This document shows positions 16,057-24,368 of a stretch of 64,000 bases of DNA, piece after piece. The DNA comes from Microbacterium sp. 1.5R. Its GTDB lineage: Bacteria; Actinomycetota; Actinomycetes; Actinomycetales; Microbacteriaceae. Each line of letters starts with the position of its first letter. Position 1 is the stretch's first letter. Made by a program: the position numbers and the translations under genes. The notes under the pieces are model-generated. The model had not been told where the DNA came from. It saw only the letters and a program-made list of their open reading frames with translations, and did not search any database. The stretch covers positions 1,197,379-1,261,378 of the forward strand of contig NZ_VDRC01000001.1 in NCBI RefSeq assembly GCF_007667425.1, in the 5' to 3' direction.

Positions 16057-17028
16057 GTGTCATCCGCTCTTCGTGAGAGAGGCTCCGTCGGCACCGCCGA
16101 CGGGGCCTCCCCGGGCACGGGCCGCCGGTCGGCGTCGCCGACCCGGCGGCGCCCGTTCAAGGCGCGCCACGCCCTCACCCTGCTGGCCTTCATGGCCCCG
16201 GCGATCGTCTTCGTCGTCTGGTTCACGTACTGGCCGATGCTGCAGGGCGCGCGCATGGCGTTCCACGACTGGAACCTGTGGGACCTCACCTCGACGCCGT
16301 GGGTGGGCTTCGACAACTTCGTCACCGTCTTCCAGGACCCGGCGTTCCCGGTCGTGGCATGGAACTCGGTGCTGTGGGTCGTCGGCTCGCTCGTGCCGCA
16401 GCTGGTGATCGGCTTCCTGATCGCGCTAGCCCTGCGCAAGCGCTTCAAGTTCCGCGGGCTCTACCAGGCGCTCGTCTTCTTCCCGTGGGCCGTCTCCGGC
16501 TTCCTCATCGGGATGCTGTTCCGCTGGATGTTCAACGCGGAGTTCGGCGTCGTCAACGACCTGCTCATGAAGGCCGGTCTGATCGATGCACCGCTGCCCT
16601 GGCTGGCCGACCCGAAGCTCGCGATGTTCGCGGTCATCGTCGCGAACATCTGGTACGGCGTGACCTTCTTCGCGATCATGATCCTCGCGGCGCTGCAGTC
16701 GGTGCCCGACGAGATGCTCGAGGCCGCGAGCCTCGACGGTGCGGGAAAGGCGAGGCAGCTGTTCTCGATCATCATCCCGTACATCTCGATGACGCTGCTG
16801 CTGACGATCCTGCTCCGGGTGATCTGGATCTTCAACTTCCCCGACATCATCTACGCGATGACGAACGGCGGACCGGCCAACCAGACGCACATCATCACCA
16901 CCTGGATGATCAACTACACGCAGCAGGGCAACTACGGCATCGCGAGTGCGATCGGCCTCATCGTCGTCGCCTTCCTGTTCGTGTTCTGCGCGTTCTACCT
17001 GATGGCGATGCGGAGGGCCCAGCGATGA
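16057..17028 (+). CDS. carbohydrate ABC transporter permease (first subunit)
   Basis: A 323-residue MalF-type permease with about six transmembrane helices after a basic N-terminus. The EAA loop that contacts the ATPase is EMLEAASLDGAGKARQL (near residue 225). It starts with GTG right after the binding-protein stop and ends in an ATGA overlap with the second permease. No ATP-binding subunit is encoded here; as in other actinobacteria a shared MsmK-like ATPase elsewhere probably energises it. Confidence 0.93.
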   Translation: MSSALRERGSVGTADGASPGTGRRSASPTRRRPFKARHALTLLAFMAPAIVFVVWFTYWPMLQGARMAFHDWNLWDLTSTPWVGFDNFVTVFQDPAFPVVAWNSVLWVVGSLVPQLVIGFLIALALRKRFKFRGLYQALVFFPWAVSGFLIGMLFRWMFNAEFGVVNDLLMKAGLIDAPLPWLADPKLAMFAVIVANIWYGVTFFAIMILAALQSVPDEMLEAASLDGAGKARQLFSIIIPYISMTLLLTILLRVIWIFNFPDIIYAMTNGGPANQTHIITTWMINYTQQGNYGIASAIGLIVVAFLFVFCAFYLMAMRRAQR

Positions 17029-17942
17029 CCGTCACCACCCCCACCGGAACCACCATCACCGAGACGCGGCGCATCACGGTGCCGGATGCCGCGAAGGCCC
17101 CCCGCTCGACGCAGCGGCGGATCACCGTCGGCGGCGTCGTCCGTGTCGTCGGTCTCGCACTGTGGCTGCTGATCACGCTGTTCCCGCTGTACTGGATCGC
17201 GCTGACGTCGTTCAAGTCACCGGGCACGATCAACCGGTTCCCGATCGAGTACTGGCCGAGCGAGCCGTCGTTCGACAACTACGTGAGCCTGTTCCAGCAG
17301 AGCTCGTTCGGGGTGTTCCTCGCGAACTCTGCGATCGTGGCCGTCGTCGCGGGCGCGGTGGCGACGCTGATCGCCCTGCTGAGCGCCTACGTCATCGCAC
17401 GGTTCGAGTTCCGCGGCAAGGGCACCGTGCTCGTGGCGTTCCTGCTCACGCAGATGATCCCCGCGTTCATCGCGCTGGGGCCGCTGTACTCGATGATGAC
17501 CGACCTCGGCCTGGTCGATTCCAAGCCGGGTCTCATCCTCGTGTACATCGCGATCTGTATCCCGTTCTCCACGGTCATGCTCCGCGGGTTCTTCGAGAAC
17601 GTGCCGGACGCACTCGAGGAGGCGGCGATGATCGACGGATGCTCGCGGCTCGGCGCGCTGTTCCGGGTGCTCGTCCCGGTGATGACGCCCGGCATCATCG
17701 CGGCGTTCATCTTCAACTTCGTGAACTGCTGGAACGAGCTGTTCCTGTCGGTCGTGCTCATGAACTCCGACGAGAACCGCACCGTGCCCTCGGCGCTGAA
17801 CGGCTTCATCTCGACGTTCAACATCGACTGGGGCTCGATGAGCGCCGCCGCCGTGCTGACCATCCTGCCGACCATGGCGATGTTCGCGCTCGCAAGCCGC
17901 TGGATCGTGCAGGGCCTGACCGCCGGCGCCGTGAAGGAGTAG
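17025..17942 (+). CDS. carbohydrate ABC transporter permease (second subunit)
   Basis: A 305-residue MalG-type permease with about six transmembrane helices. It has a cytoplasmic N-terminal extension rich in Thr/Arg, the EAA loop ALEEAAMIDGCSRLGALFR near residue 195 and the C-terminal LTAGAVKE typical of MalG partners. The ATG overlaps the upstream stop. A strong symmetric hairpin follows the gene and ends the operon. Confidence 0.93.
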   Translation: MTVTTPTGTTITETRRITVPDAAKAPRSTQRRITVGGVVRVVGLALWLLITLFPLYWIALTSFKSPGTINRFPIEYWPSEPSFDNYVSLFQQSSFGVFLANSAIVAVVAGAVATLIALLSAYVIARFEFRGKGTVLVAFLLTQMIPAFIALGPLYSMMTDLGLVDSKPGLILVYIAICIPFSTVMLRGFFENVPDALEEAAMIDGCSRLGALFRVLVPVMTPGIIAAFIFNFVNCWNELFLSVVLMNSDENRTVPSALNGFISTFNIDWGSMSAAAVLTILPTMAMFALASRWIVQGLTAGAVKE

Positions 17943-17984
17943 CCCGCGGCATCCTTTCTCGCCTGATCCGCCGACGCCCCGTCT

Positions 17985-18036
17985 GATCGCCGACGCCCCC
18001 TCTGAGATACGTAGCTCAGAGGGGGCGTCGGCGATC
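17985..18036. terminator. bidirectional hairpin terminator
   Basis: Perfect 22-bp arms (17985-18006 and 18015-18036) flank an 8-nt loop. It sits between convergent transcripts. There is no U tract, as is common in high-GC actinobacteria. Confidence 0.85.
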
Positions 18037-18070
18037 AACCGGGGCGTCCGCGAAGGAAGAGGCGCGGCCC

Positions 18071-18115
18071 GCGCTCAGACCAGGCGGGTCTCCCGCGCTC
18101 AGACCAGGCGGGTCT
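18071..18115. repeat. 24-bp tandem duplication at a gene end
   Basis: A 21-bp block occurs at 18071-18091 and 18095-18115 (period 24). It holds the last codons (KTRLV) and stop of the aldo/keto reductase, so a second copy of the C-terminal coding end lies just past the real stop. Confidence 0.85.
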
Positions 18116-19112
18116 TCGGCGAGGTCTCGTACGTGCGCTCGGCGTCGCGGTTCACGGTGTCGCCGAGAGCCTCGTCGATCGCCGAGAGGGTGTCGTCGTC
18201 GAGCTTCACGCCCGAAGCCTTGACCGTGTCGGCGAGCTGCTCGGGACGCGAGGCTCCGACGAGCGCGGCGGCGACGTTCGGGTTCTGCAGCACCCACGCG
18301 ATCGCGAGCTGCGGCATGGTGAGACCCGCCTGCTCGGCGATCGGCTTGAGCTTCTGCACTGCCGCGAGGATGTCGTCCTTGAGAAAGCTCTTGATGAAGT
18401 CGGCGCCGCTGTGCGGGTCGGTCGCGCGCGACCCCTCCGGCACGGGCTGACCGGGCAGGTACTTGCCGCTGAGCACACCCTGCGCCATCGGCGACCAGAC
18501 GATCTGCGAGATGCCGAGCTCCTCGGACGCCGGGACGACCTTGCCCTCGATCACACGCCACAGCATCGAGTACTGGGGCTGATTCGAGATGAGCTGGATG
18601 CCGAGCTGCTTCGCCAGCGCGTGGCCCTCGCGCAGCTGCTCCGCGGTCCACTCGGAGACGCCGATGTAGAGCGCCTTGCCCTGCCGGACGATGTCGGCGA
18701 ACGCCTGGAACGTCTCCTCGAGCGGGGTCTCGTAGTCGAAGCGGTGCGCCTGGTACAGGTCGACGTAGTCGGTGCCGAGGCGCTTCAGCGATCCGTTGAT
18801 CGAGTCCATGATGTGCTTGCGGCTGAGGCCGGTGTCGTTCGGGCCCTTGTCGCCGGTCGGGAAGTACACCTTGGTGAAGATCTCGAGACCTTCGCGGCGC
18901 TGCCCTTCGAGGGCCTTGCCGAGGATGACCTCCGCCGCCGTGTTGGCGTAGGCGTCTGCGGTGTCGAACGTGGTGATGCCGGCGTCGAGCGCGGCGTGCA
19001 CCGTCTTCACGGCCGCGTCGTCTTCGACCTGCGAGGCGTGGGTGACCCAGTTGCCGTAGGTGATCTCCGAGACCTTGAGACCACTGTTACCGAGATAGCG
19101 ATAGTTGACCAT
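18099..19112 (-). CDS. aldo/keto reductase, Kv-beta-like
   Basis: A 337-residue NADPH-dependent reductase close to the YdhF/Kv-beta branch. The N-terminus MVNYRYLGNSGLKVSEITYG and the tetrad Asp-Tyr-Lys-His (FDTADAYAN, EIFTKVYF, YQAHRFDY) are intact, with GASRPEQL for the cofactor. A TAGCGT box lies 6 nt before the ATG. The substrate is unknown; general aldehyde or methylglyoxal reduction is plausible. The gene end is tandemly duplicated downstream of its stop. Confidence 0.9.
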   Translation of the reverse strand: MVNYRYLGNSGLKVSEITYGNWVTHASQVEDDAAVKTVHAALDAGITTFDTADAYANTAAEVILGKALEGQRREGLEIFTKVYFPTGDKGPNDTGLSRKHIMDSINGSLKRLGTDYVDLYQAHRFDYETPLEETFQAFADIVRQGKALYIGVSEWTAEQLREGHALAKQLGIQLISNQPQYSMLWRVIEGKVVPASEELGISQIVWSPMAQGVLSGKYLPGQPVPEGSRATDPHSGADFIKSFLKDDILAAVQKLKPIAEQAGLTMPQLAIAWVLQNPNVAAALVGASRPEQLADTVKASGVKLDDDTLSAIDEALGDTVNRDAERTYETSPKTRLV

Positions 19113-19118
19113 GAGCCA

Positions 19119-19124
19119 ACGCTA
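19119..19124 (-). promoter_or_regulatory. -10 box, likely leaderless start
   Basis: TAGCGT (minus strand) is 6 nt before the ATG at 19112. Confidence 0.45.
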
Positions 19125-19168
19125 CTCGCGCATACCGGCATGCCGGGCCGCGTTGCGCGGACAGCCCA

Positions 19169-19239
19169 GATCAGGAGGGTGCGCCGAGAACAGGATGAAT
19201 CCCGTCAGAGATTCCTGATCTCGGCGCACCCTCCTGATC
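19169..19239. terminator. long inverted repeat, terminator-like
   Basis: Perfect 21-bp arms at 19169-19189 and 19219-19239, with further partial pairing inside (ACAGGATGAATC against GATTCCTG). It lies downstream of the DUF4407 gene and just upstream of the aldo/keto reductase promoter. Confidence 0.8.
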
Positions 19240-19251
19240 TCGGCACGCCGG

Positions 19252-20859
19252 TCACGCCTGCGCGTGCAGCATCCGCTCCTGCTCGTCCAGCGTCTGCGCC
19301 TGGGCGCGCTGGTCGACCCGCTCGCGCTCCTGCTCGGCCTCTCGGCGCTCCGCACGGGTCTGCGGCGCCGCGGCATCGGCATCGGCCTGGATGCCGGTCG
19401 ACTGCTCGGTGACGATCGATGCCCGATCGCGGAAGCCCTCGGCCGTCACTCTGTCGAGCGACACCTGCTTGCGAATCGCGGCCGCCTTCTCGTAGAGAGA
19501 CGGATCGCCGTACGACGTGAGCACCTTCACGAGCACCGGCAGCAGCTCGATCATGAAGAACAGCGCCGCGATGAGGATGTGGGCCCAGAGGATCGTCGGC
19601 TCCTTCTCGCTGAGCCGGTTCAGGCCGCTGATCTGGCTGAGGAGTCCGGTGGCGCCCGCGTTGCCGGAGGCCACCGACTCGGCCCGCGCGTTGTACGCCG
19701 CGAGCGCCGAGTCGTAGGTGTCGCGGGCGGTCGGCAACTGGTCCTGGGCCTGCTGGCGGTTCTGCGTCTCCGAGGTCGAGGTGTTCTCCTTCGCGGCGGT
19801 GCCGGCGGCGGCGAGCTCCTCGTTGGCGGTGCGCAGCTGCGCGGCGAGCGCATCGTACGTCTGCTGCGCCTCGGCGAGCTGGGCCTGCGCGGCACCCGAG
19901 CTCGCGCCCTCGCCGTTGACGCCTGTGCAGCCGGGCACCGTCCCCGCACCCTCGCCGGTCAGCTCGCACTGGTACAGCACGCGTGCCTGGTCGATCACGC
20001 CCTGCTGCGCGGTCATCTTCGCGGTGAGGTCGTCGACGGTTGCCTGCGCGGCCGTCTCGGTGGCCGACGACGACTCGGTGCCGGCCACGATGCCCGTCGC
20101 GGCCTGGTTCTCGAGCTCGGCTACCCGGTCGGATGCCGCGTCCAGGGCCTTCTTCTCCGGCCCGGTCTCGAGGGCCTCCTGGTCGGACTGCGACTGGGTG
20201 ATGTTGGTCGCCGCGACCTCGCGCGCGATGTCGTTGTGGAAGATCTGCAGCACGAGCGGCTCGGCGACGACGAATCCGATGATCGCAGCCATGATCACGC
20301 GCGGGATGGCGAGGCCGACCAGGCGCCACAGGTTGCGCGTCGACGACATCGTGGAGGTGAGGAACCGGTCGAGGTTGAAGATGATGAGCGCCCAGACCAC
20401 GGCCAGCGGCACGGCCAGCCAGATCGCGGCCTGCACCCCGGTCGTGAGGGCGAAGAGCATCGAGATCGCGGAGACGAGCGCGGTGCCGGCGAGCACGAAG
20501 AACATCTGCACGAAGCGCGGCGTCTCGCCCGGAACGCGGTCGAGGATCTCCCCCTCCGCCCCGCCGAGGATGGCGAGCGTCCGCCACCGGGACCCAGGCA
20601 CGCGGGGCTTACGCTCGCGGAAAGCGCGCGGGGCCTTGGGAGCGCGAGGGGCGGATGCCGCGGCATCCGCACCGTCCGCGCGATTCACCGGCGCATCGTC
20701 GATCGGCGCAGTCGGCTGCGCATCGGCGCGGTCGTCCGCGCCGGTCGGCTCGTAGGCGCGCAGGAAGTCGAGATCATCGGTGTCAGCGTTCGGGTCGCTG
20801 TCGAGGATGATCCGCCCCTGCGAATCGAACCGTCCTGGACGGTGAGCGGAATAGGGCAT
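19252..20859 (-). CDS. DUF4407 membrane protein
   Basis: A 535-residue membrane protein of a conserved but uncharacterised family. Residues 1-100 are polar and Pro/Ala rich (cytosolic). Three hydrophobic segments follow between about 115 and 215, then a long Gln/Ala/Glu-rich coiled-coil region (about 215-400) with a Cys pair (YQCEL...PGCTG) that could form a disulfide outside, one more helix near 425-445, and a charged C-terminal coiled coil. The topology suggests an extracytoplasmic coiled-coil domain held by membrane helices at both ends. Function is unknown. TAGATT lies 6 nt before the ATG. Confidence 0.85.
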   Translation of the reverse strand: MPYSAHRPGRFDSQGRIILDSDPNADTDDLDFLRAYEPTGADDRADAQPTAPIDDAPVNRADGADAAASAPRAPKAPRAFRERKPRVPGSRWRTLAILGGAEGEILDRVPGETPRFVQMFFVLAGTALVSAISMLFALTTGVQAAIWLAVPLAVVWALIIFNLDRFLTSTMSSTRNLWRLVGLAIPRVIMAAIIGFVVAEPLVLQIFHNDIAREVAATNITQSQSDQEALETGPEKKALDAASDRVAELENQAATGIVAGTESSSATETAAQATVDDLTAKMTAQQGVIDQARVLYQCELTGEGAGTVPGCTGVNGEGASSGAAQAQLAEAQQTYDALAAQLRTANEELAAAGTAAKENTSTSETQNRQQAQDQLPTARDTYDSALAAYNARAESVASGNAGATGLLSQISGLNRLSEKEPTILWAHILIAALFFMIELLPVLVKVLTSYGDPSLYEKAAAIRKQVSLDRVTAEGFRDRASIVTEQSTGIQADADAAAPQTRAERREAEQERERVDQRAQAQTLDEQERMLHAQA

Positions 20860-20865
20860 CCCGAT

Positions 20866-20871
20866 AATCTA
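20866..20871 (-). promoter_or_regulatory. -10 box, likely leaderless start
   Basis: TAGATT (minus strand) is 6 nt before the ATG at 20859. Confidence 0.45.
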
Positions 20872-20928
20872 CGAAACCTCGCCTGTGGAACAAGTGGAAG
20901 CGACCTGAGTCTCCGCCGACCATCGCGT

Positions 20929-20951
20929 GCGACGCCATGCGGCGGCGTCGC
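20929..20951 (-). terminator. terminator of rlmN
   Basis: GCGACGCC (20929-20936) pairs with GGCGTCGC (20944-20951) around a 7-nt loop, just past the rlmN stop. Confidence 0.55.
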
Positions 20952-20965
20952 GGCGCTGGACCCGA

Positions 20966-22255
20966 TCAGGCCATCGCGGCCGCGGCCGCTTCGTCTTCCG
21001 TGGTGGCGACGAGCTGCCCGCAGGCGCCGTCGATCTCCTTGCCGCGGGTGTCGCGCAGGGTCGTCGGGATGCCGGCGTCGTTGAGTCGGCGCACGAACTC
21101 GTTCGTGACGTCGCGCTCGGATGCCGTCCAGATCGAGCCGGGCGTCGGGTTCAGCGGGATCGGGTTCACGTGCACCCACCCGCGACCGCGCTGATTGAGC
21201 TTCTCGGCGAGGAGGTCGGCGCGCCACGCGTGGTCGTTCATGTCCTTGATGAGCGCGTACTCGATCGACACCCGACGCCCGGTCTTCGCGTAGTAGTCGT
21301 ACGCGGCGTCGAGGGCCTCGTCGACCTTCCAGCGGGAGTTGACGGGGATGAGCTCGTCGCGCAGGTGGTCGTCAGGGGCGTGCAGCGAGAGGGCGAAGGT
21401 CACCGGGATGTTCTCGTCGGCGAGCTTCTTGATCGCCGGCACGAGGCCGACGGTCGAGACGGTGATGCCGCGCGCGCTCATGCCGAGGCCGTCGGGCTGC
21501 GGGGCGACCATCGAGCGCACGGCGTCCATGACCCGCTTGTAGTTGGCGAGCGGCTCACCCATGCCCATGAAGACGATGTTCGAGACGCGCTCCATCGAGT
21601 GGTCGTCGGCCTTCTTGCCGCCCAGGCCGCCCTCGGCGATGAGGCGGTTGGCTCGGACGATCTGTTCGATGATCTCGGCGGTCGACATGTTGCGCGTGAG
21701 ACCTGCCTGTCCGGTCGCGCAGAAGGGGCAGTTCATGCCGCAGCCGGCCTGCGATGACACGCACAGCGTGATGCGGCCGGGGTAGCGCATGAGCACGGAC
21801 TCGACGAGCGCGCCGTCGTGCAGGCGCCACAGGAACTTGATCGTGTCGCCGCGGTCGGTCTCGAGTCGGCGGACCTCGGTCAGGAGCGGGGGGAGCATGC
21901 CCGCCACGAGATCGTCGCGGATGCCGGCGGGGAGGTCGGTCATCTCCGCCGGGTCGGTCGTGTAGTGGCGGAAGTAGTGGGTCGAGAGCTGCTTCGCGCG
22001 GAACCCCGGGAGCCCGAGCTCCTTGACCTTCTCGACGCGCTCGGCGGGAGTGAGGTCGGCGAGGTGCACCGGCGGCTTGCCGCGCTTCGGGCTCGCGAAC
22101 TGGAGGAGCGGCCGGCCCTCGGCATCCTTCTGCTGGGTCCATCCCTCGGTCGCGGGGCGCACCTGGGTGCCGCCGGTCGTGCGGATCGCCGTCCCCGCCG
22201 GTCGGGACGACGCGGTCGCGGGGCGCGTCTCACGCGTGCGGGGATTCTCGGTCAT
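20966..22255 (-). CDS. rlmN: dual-specificity RNA (adenine-C2) methyltransferase RlmN
   Basis: A 429-residue radical-SAM methyltransferase that makes m2A2503 in 23S rRNA and m2A37 in some tRNAs. The [4Fe-4S] motif CGMNCPFC gives Cys172, Cys176 and Cys179. The resolving cysteine is Cys412 in IDGACGQL, and [12 protein letters not shown] is the SAM-binding GGE-like motif. About 50 extra residues at the N-terminus (Arg/Thr rich) precede the usual start. The ATG at 22255 follows GGAGGGT; the extra upstream in-frame start at 22309 is not needed. Confidence 0.97.
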   Translation of the reverse strand: MTENPRTRETRPATASSRPAGTAIRTTGGTQVRPATEGWTQQKDAEGRPLLQFASPKRGKPPVHLADLTPAERVEKVKELGLPGFRAKQLSTHYFRHYTTDPAEMTDLPAGIRDDLVAGMLPPLLTEVRRLETDRGDTIKFLWRLHDGALVESVLMRYPGRITLCVSSQAGCGMNCPFCATGQAGLTRNMSTAEIIEQIVRANRLIAEGGLGGKKADDHSMERVSNIVFMGMGEPLANYKRVMDAVRSMVAPQPDGLGMSARGITVSTVGLVPAIKKLADENIPVTFALSLHAPDDHLRDELIPVNSRWKVDEALDAAYDYYAKTGRRVSIEYALIKDMNDHAWRADLLAEKLNQRGRGWVHVNPIPLNPTPGSIWTASERDVTNEFVRRLNDAGIPTTLRDTRGKEIDGACGQLVATTEDEAAAAAMA

Positions 22256-22349
22256 ACCCTCCAGGGTACCGGCGGACGGGTGGGAGACGGCTGGGCAGGC
22301 CGCAGGCATGCGGGCGGCGGGCGGGCGGCCGGCGGGCGTCCCGCATCCC

Positions 22350-22355
22350 TAGACT
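22350..22355 (+). promoter_or_regulatory. -10 box, likely leaderless start
   Basis: TAGACT is 7 nt before the ATG at 22363; no Shine-Dalgarno sequence is seen. Confidence 0.5.
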
Positions 22356-22362
22356 GGCGACC

Positions 22363-22887
22363 ATGGATTTCGGCTGGATCACGGGAATAGTCGTCGGCGC
22401 GCTCGTCGTGATCGCTATCGTGTCGCGCGTGCAGCGCGCGATGCGGCTGCGGGAGCCGCGCTCGTCCCGTCCGACCGCCGGGCGCACGGACGCTCTCGCC
22501 GGCCGCGCGGATGCTCCCACTCCGCCGACACTCCCACCGGATGCCGTCACCGAGATCGACCGTCTCGTCGCCGCGGATCAGAAGGTGCGGGCGATCAAGG
22601 TCTACCGCGATCACACGGATGTCAGCCTGCGCGAGGCGAAGAACGCCGTCGAACGGTGGGTGGTGCGGTCGGCTCCCGCGACGACGGCGATCCCTGTGGC
22701 CGCGCCGTGGCCGACCGGCGCCGCCGCTCTGCGCTCGTCGCTGCCGACGTCGGCCGCTGCGGAGATCGATCGCCTCGTCGCCGCCGCGCGGCCCATCGAG
22801 GCGATCAAACTGCTGCGCGAGCACACGGGTCTCGGCCTGAAGCAGTCCAAGGATGCGATAGACGCCTGGACGCCCCGCAGCTTGTAG
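22363..22887 (+). CDS. membrane-anchored protein with two ribosomal bL12 C-terminal-like segments
   Basis: A 174-residue protein. Residues 5-22 form one transmembrane helix; a Pro/Ala linker follows. Two homologous segments (63-100 and 133-170) share EIDRLVAA...AIK...REHT...K.A...W. The second reads IEAIKLLREHTGLGLKQSKD, which closely resembles the factor-binding helices of ribosomal protein bL12 (AVIKAVRGATGLGLKEAKD). Only that helical part is present, not the full bL12 fold or its dimerisation domain. Similar short bL12-like proteins are known in actinobacteria without an assigned role. Membrane tethering of such a segment is unusual. Confidence 0.8.
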   Translation: MDFGWITGIVVGALVVIAIVSRVQRAMRLREPRSSRPTAGRTDALAGRADAPTPPTLPPDAVTEIDRLVAADQKVRAIKVYRDHTDVSLREAKNAVERWVVRSAPATTAIPVAAPWPTGAAALRSSLPTSAAAEIDRLVAAARPIEAIKLLREHTGLGLKQSKDAIDAWTPRSL

Positions 22888-22938
22888 CTACAGGTGTGCG
22901 TCCGAGAGAATGGACGCACCCCCACCGAAGGAGCCTCG

Positions 22939-23577
22939 ATGCCCGACCGTCTCGACCGCGCCCGCGCCACCGGCGTCCTCGCCGTTCTCCGCGCCCCCTC
23001 CCCCGATCTCGCGCTCGAGGCCTCAGAGGCGATCATCCGCGGCGGGGTGACCGGCATCGAGGTCACGTTCTCGACCCCTGACGCACCGGCGGTCATCCGC
23101 GAGCTCATCGCCCGTCACGGCGACGCCGCGTACGTGGGAGCAGGCACGGTCACCACCGCCGAGCAGGCCGCCGCCGCGGCGGATGCCGGCGCCGAGTTCC
23201 TCGTGAGCCCCGGCACCCTGCCTGCACTGACCCGCACGATGCTCGACACCGGTCGCGTCGTGATGACCGGCGCGATGACCCCGACCGAGGTCATGGGGGC
23301 ACTCGAACTCGGCGTCGACGTGGTCAAGATCTTCCCCGCCTCGCTCGGCGGACCCTCGTACCTCGGCGCGCTGCGCGGGCCCTTCCCCGATGCCCCGCTG
23401 ATGCCGACCGGCGGCGTCACTCCCGACAACCTGGCCGACTGGTTCCGCGCAGGGGCCGTTGCCGTCGGCGCCGGCGGCGACCTCGCGAACGGCGCCTCGA
23501 TCAAGGGTGGCGACTGGGCCGATCTCGAGCAGCGCGCGGCACGCTTCGCCGCCGCGCTCACTGCCTCACGGAGCTGA
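22939..23577 (+). CDS. bifunctional KDPG/KHG-type aldolase
   Basis: A 212-residue class I aldolase cleaving 2-keto-3-deoxy-6-phosphogluconate (or a related acid) to pyruvate and an aldehyde. Glu41 in GIEVTFST, the glycine-rich VGAGTVTT, and the Schiff-base Lys130 in VVKIFPAS are all present. ATG at 22939 follows AAGGAG. The TauE/SafE permease begins 25 bp later, suggesting joint use in uptake and breakdown of a sugar acid. No dehydratase or kinase partner is adjacent. Confidence 0.93.
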   Translation: MPDRLDRARATGVLAVLRAPSPDLALEASEAIIRGGVTGIEVTFSTPDAPAVIRELIARHGDAAYVGAGTVTTAEQAAAAADAGAEFLVSPGTLPALTRTMLDTGRVVMTGAMTPTEVMGALELGVDVVKIFPASLGGPSYLGALRGPFPDAPLMPTGGVTPDNLADWFRAGAVAVGAGGDLANGASIKGGDWADLEQRAARFAAALTASRS

Positions 23578-23602
23578 CGCCCGTGACGGTCGGCGGCTGA
23601 CC

Positions 23603-24352
23603 GTGCCCGCCCTCGACCCCTGGGCCTGGGTGGCGCTCGGCCTCGCCGCCGTCACGATCGGCATCTCGAAGACCGCACTGCCCGGCGCGAACATCCTCGC
23701 CATCGCGCTCTTCGCGACCGTGCTGCCGGCCCGCACCTCGACCGCCGCGATGCTTCTGCTGCTGATGGTTGGCGACGTCTTCGCGATCGCCGCGTATCGG
23801 CGGCATGCGCACTGGCCGACCCTGTTACGCCTCGCTCCGGCCGTGGTCGCGGGGCTGCTGGTGGGCTTCGCCTTCCTCGCGGTCGCGGGTGACGGGATCG
23901 TGCGTCGGGCGATCGGCGTCATCCTCCTCGTCATGATCGCGGTGACGCTGTGGCGCCGCTGGCGGCAGAGTCGCCGCGAGGTGCAGGAGGCGGCGCGCGG
24001 CGGCATCCTGCTCGCCGGCACCTACGGCACGCTCGGCGGGTTCACGACCATGGTGGCGAACGCGGGCGGACCCGTCATGTCGATGTACTTCCTCGCCACG
24101 CGCACGCCGGTGCAGGTGTTCCTCGGCACCTCGGCCTGGTTCTTCGCCATCATCAACGTCACGAAGGTGCCGTTCCTCGCCGGTCTCGGCCTCTTCCACC
24201 CGCCGGTGCTGCTGATGGATGCCGTGCTCGCGCCCTTGGTCGTGGTCGGCGCCCTCGTGGGACTCGTCGTCGCGAGGCGCCTGAACCAGGTGCTGTTCGA
24301 CCGGATCGTCATCGCCCTGACTGTGGTCGGCGCGGTCTATCTGCTGTTCTGA
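23603..24352 (+). CDS. TauE/SafE family anion permease
   Basis: A 249-residue membrane protein with about eight hydrophobic segments in two repeats. The first helix contains GISKTALPGANILAIAL and the second half has GGFTTMVANAGGPVMSMYFLAT, both hallmark TauE/SafE motifs. Members move sulfite, sulfoacetate or other organic anions. The start is taken as the GTG at 23603, where hydrophobic sequence begins; ribosome binding is weak there, so reinitiation from the aldolase is likely. The substrate may be a sugar acid metabolised by the aldolase (inference). Confidence 0.87.
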   Translation: MPALDPWAWVALGLAAVTIGISKTALPGANILAIALFATVLPARTSTAAMLLLLMVGDVFAIAAYRRHAHWPTLLRLAPAVVAGLLVGFAFLAVAGDGIVRRAIGVILLVMIAVTLWRRWRQSRREVQEAARGGILLAGTYGTLGGFTTMVANAGGPVMSMYFLATRTPVQVFLGTSAWFFAIINVTKVPFLAGLGLFHPPVLLMDAVLAPLVVVGALVGLVVARRLNQVLFDRIVIALTVVGAVYLLF

Positions 24353-24368
24353 CCTCCGCGCCGGCCGC

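Noticed and set aside
16057..17942. Missing ATPase regarded as gene loss
   Set aside because: Carbohydrate importers of this type commonly share one unlinked MsmK-type ATPase, so absence here is not evidence of decay.
17985..18036. Perfect inverted repeat considered as insertion-sequence ends or attachment site
   Set aside because: Arms are separated by only 8 nt and sit between convergent operons, so a terminator explains it.
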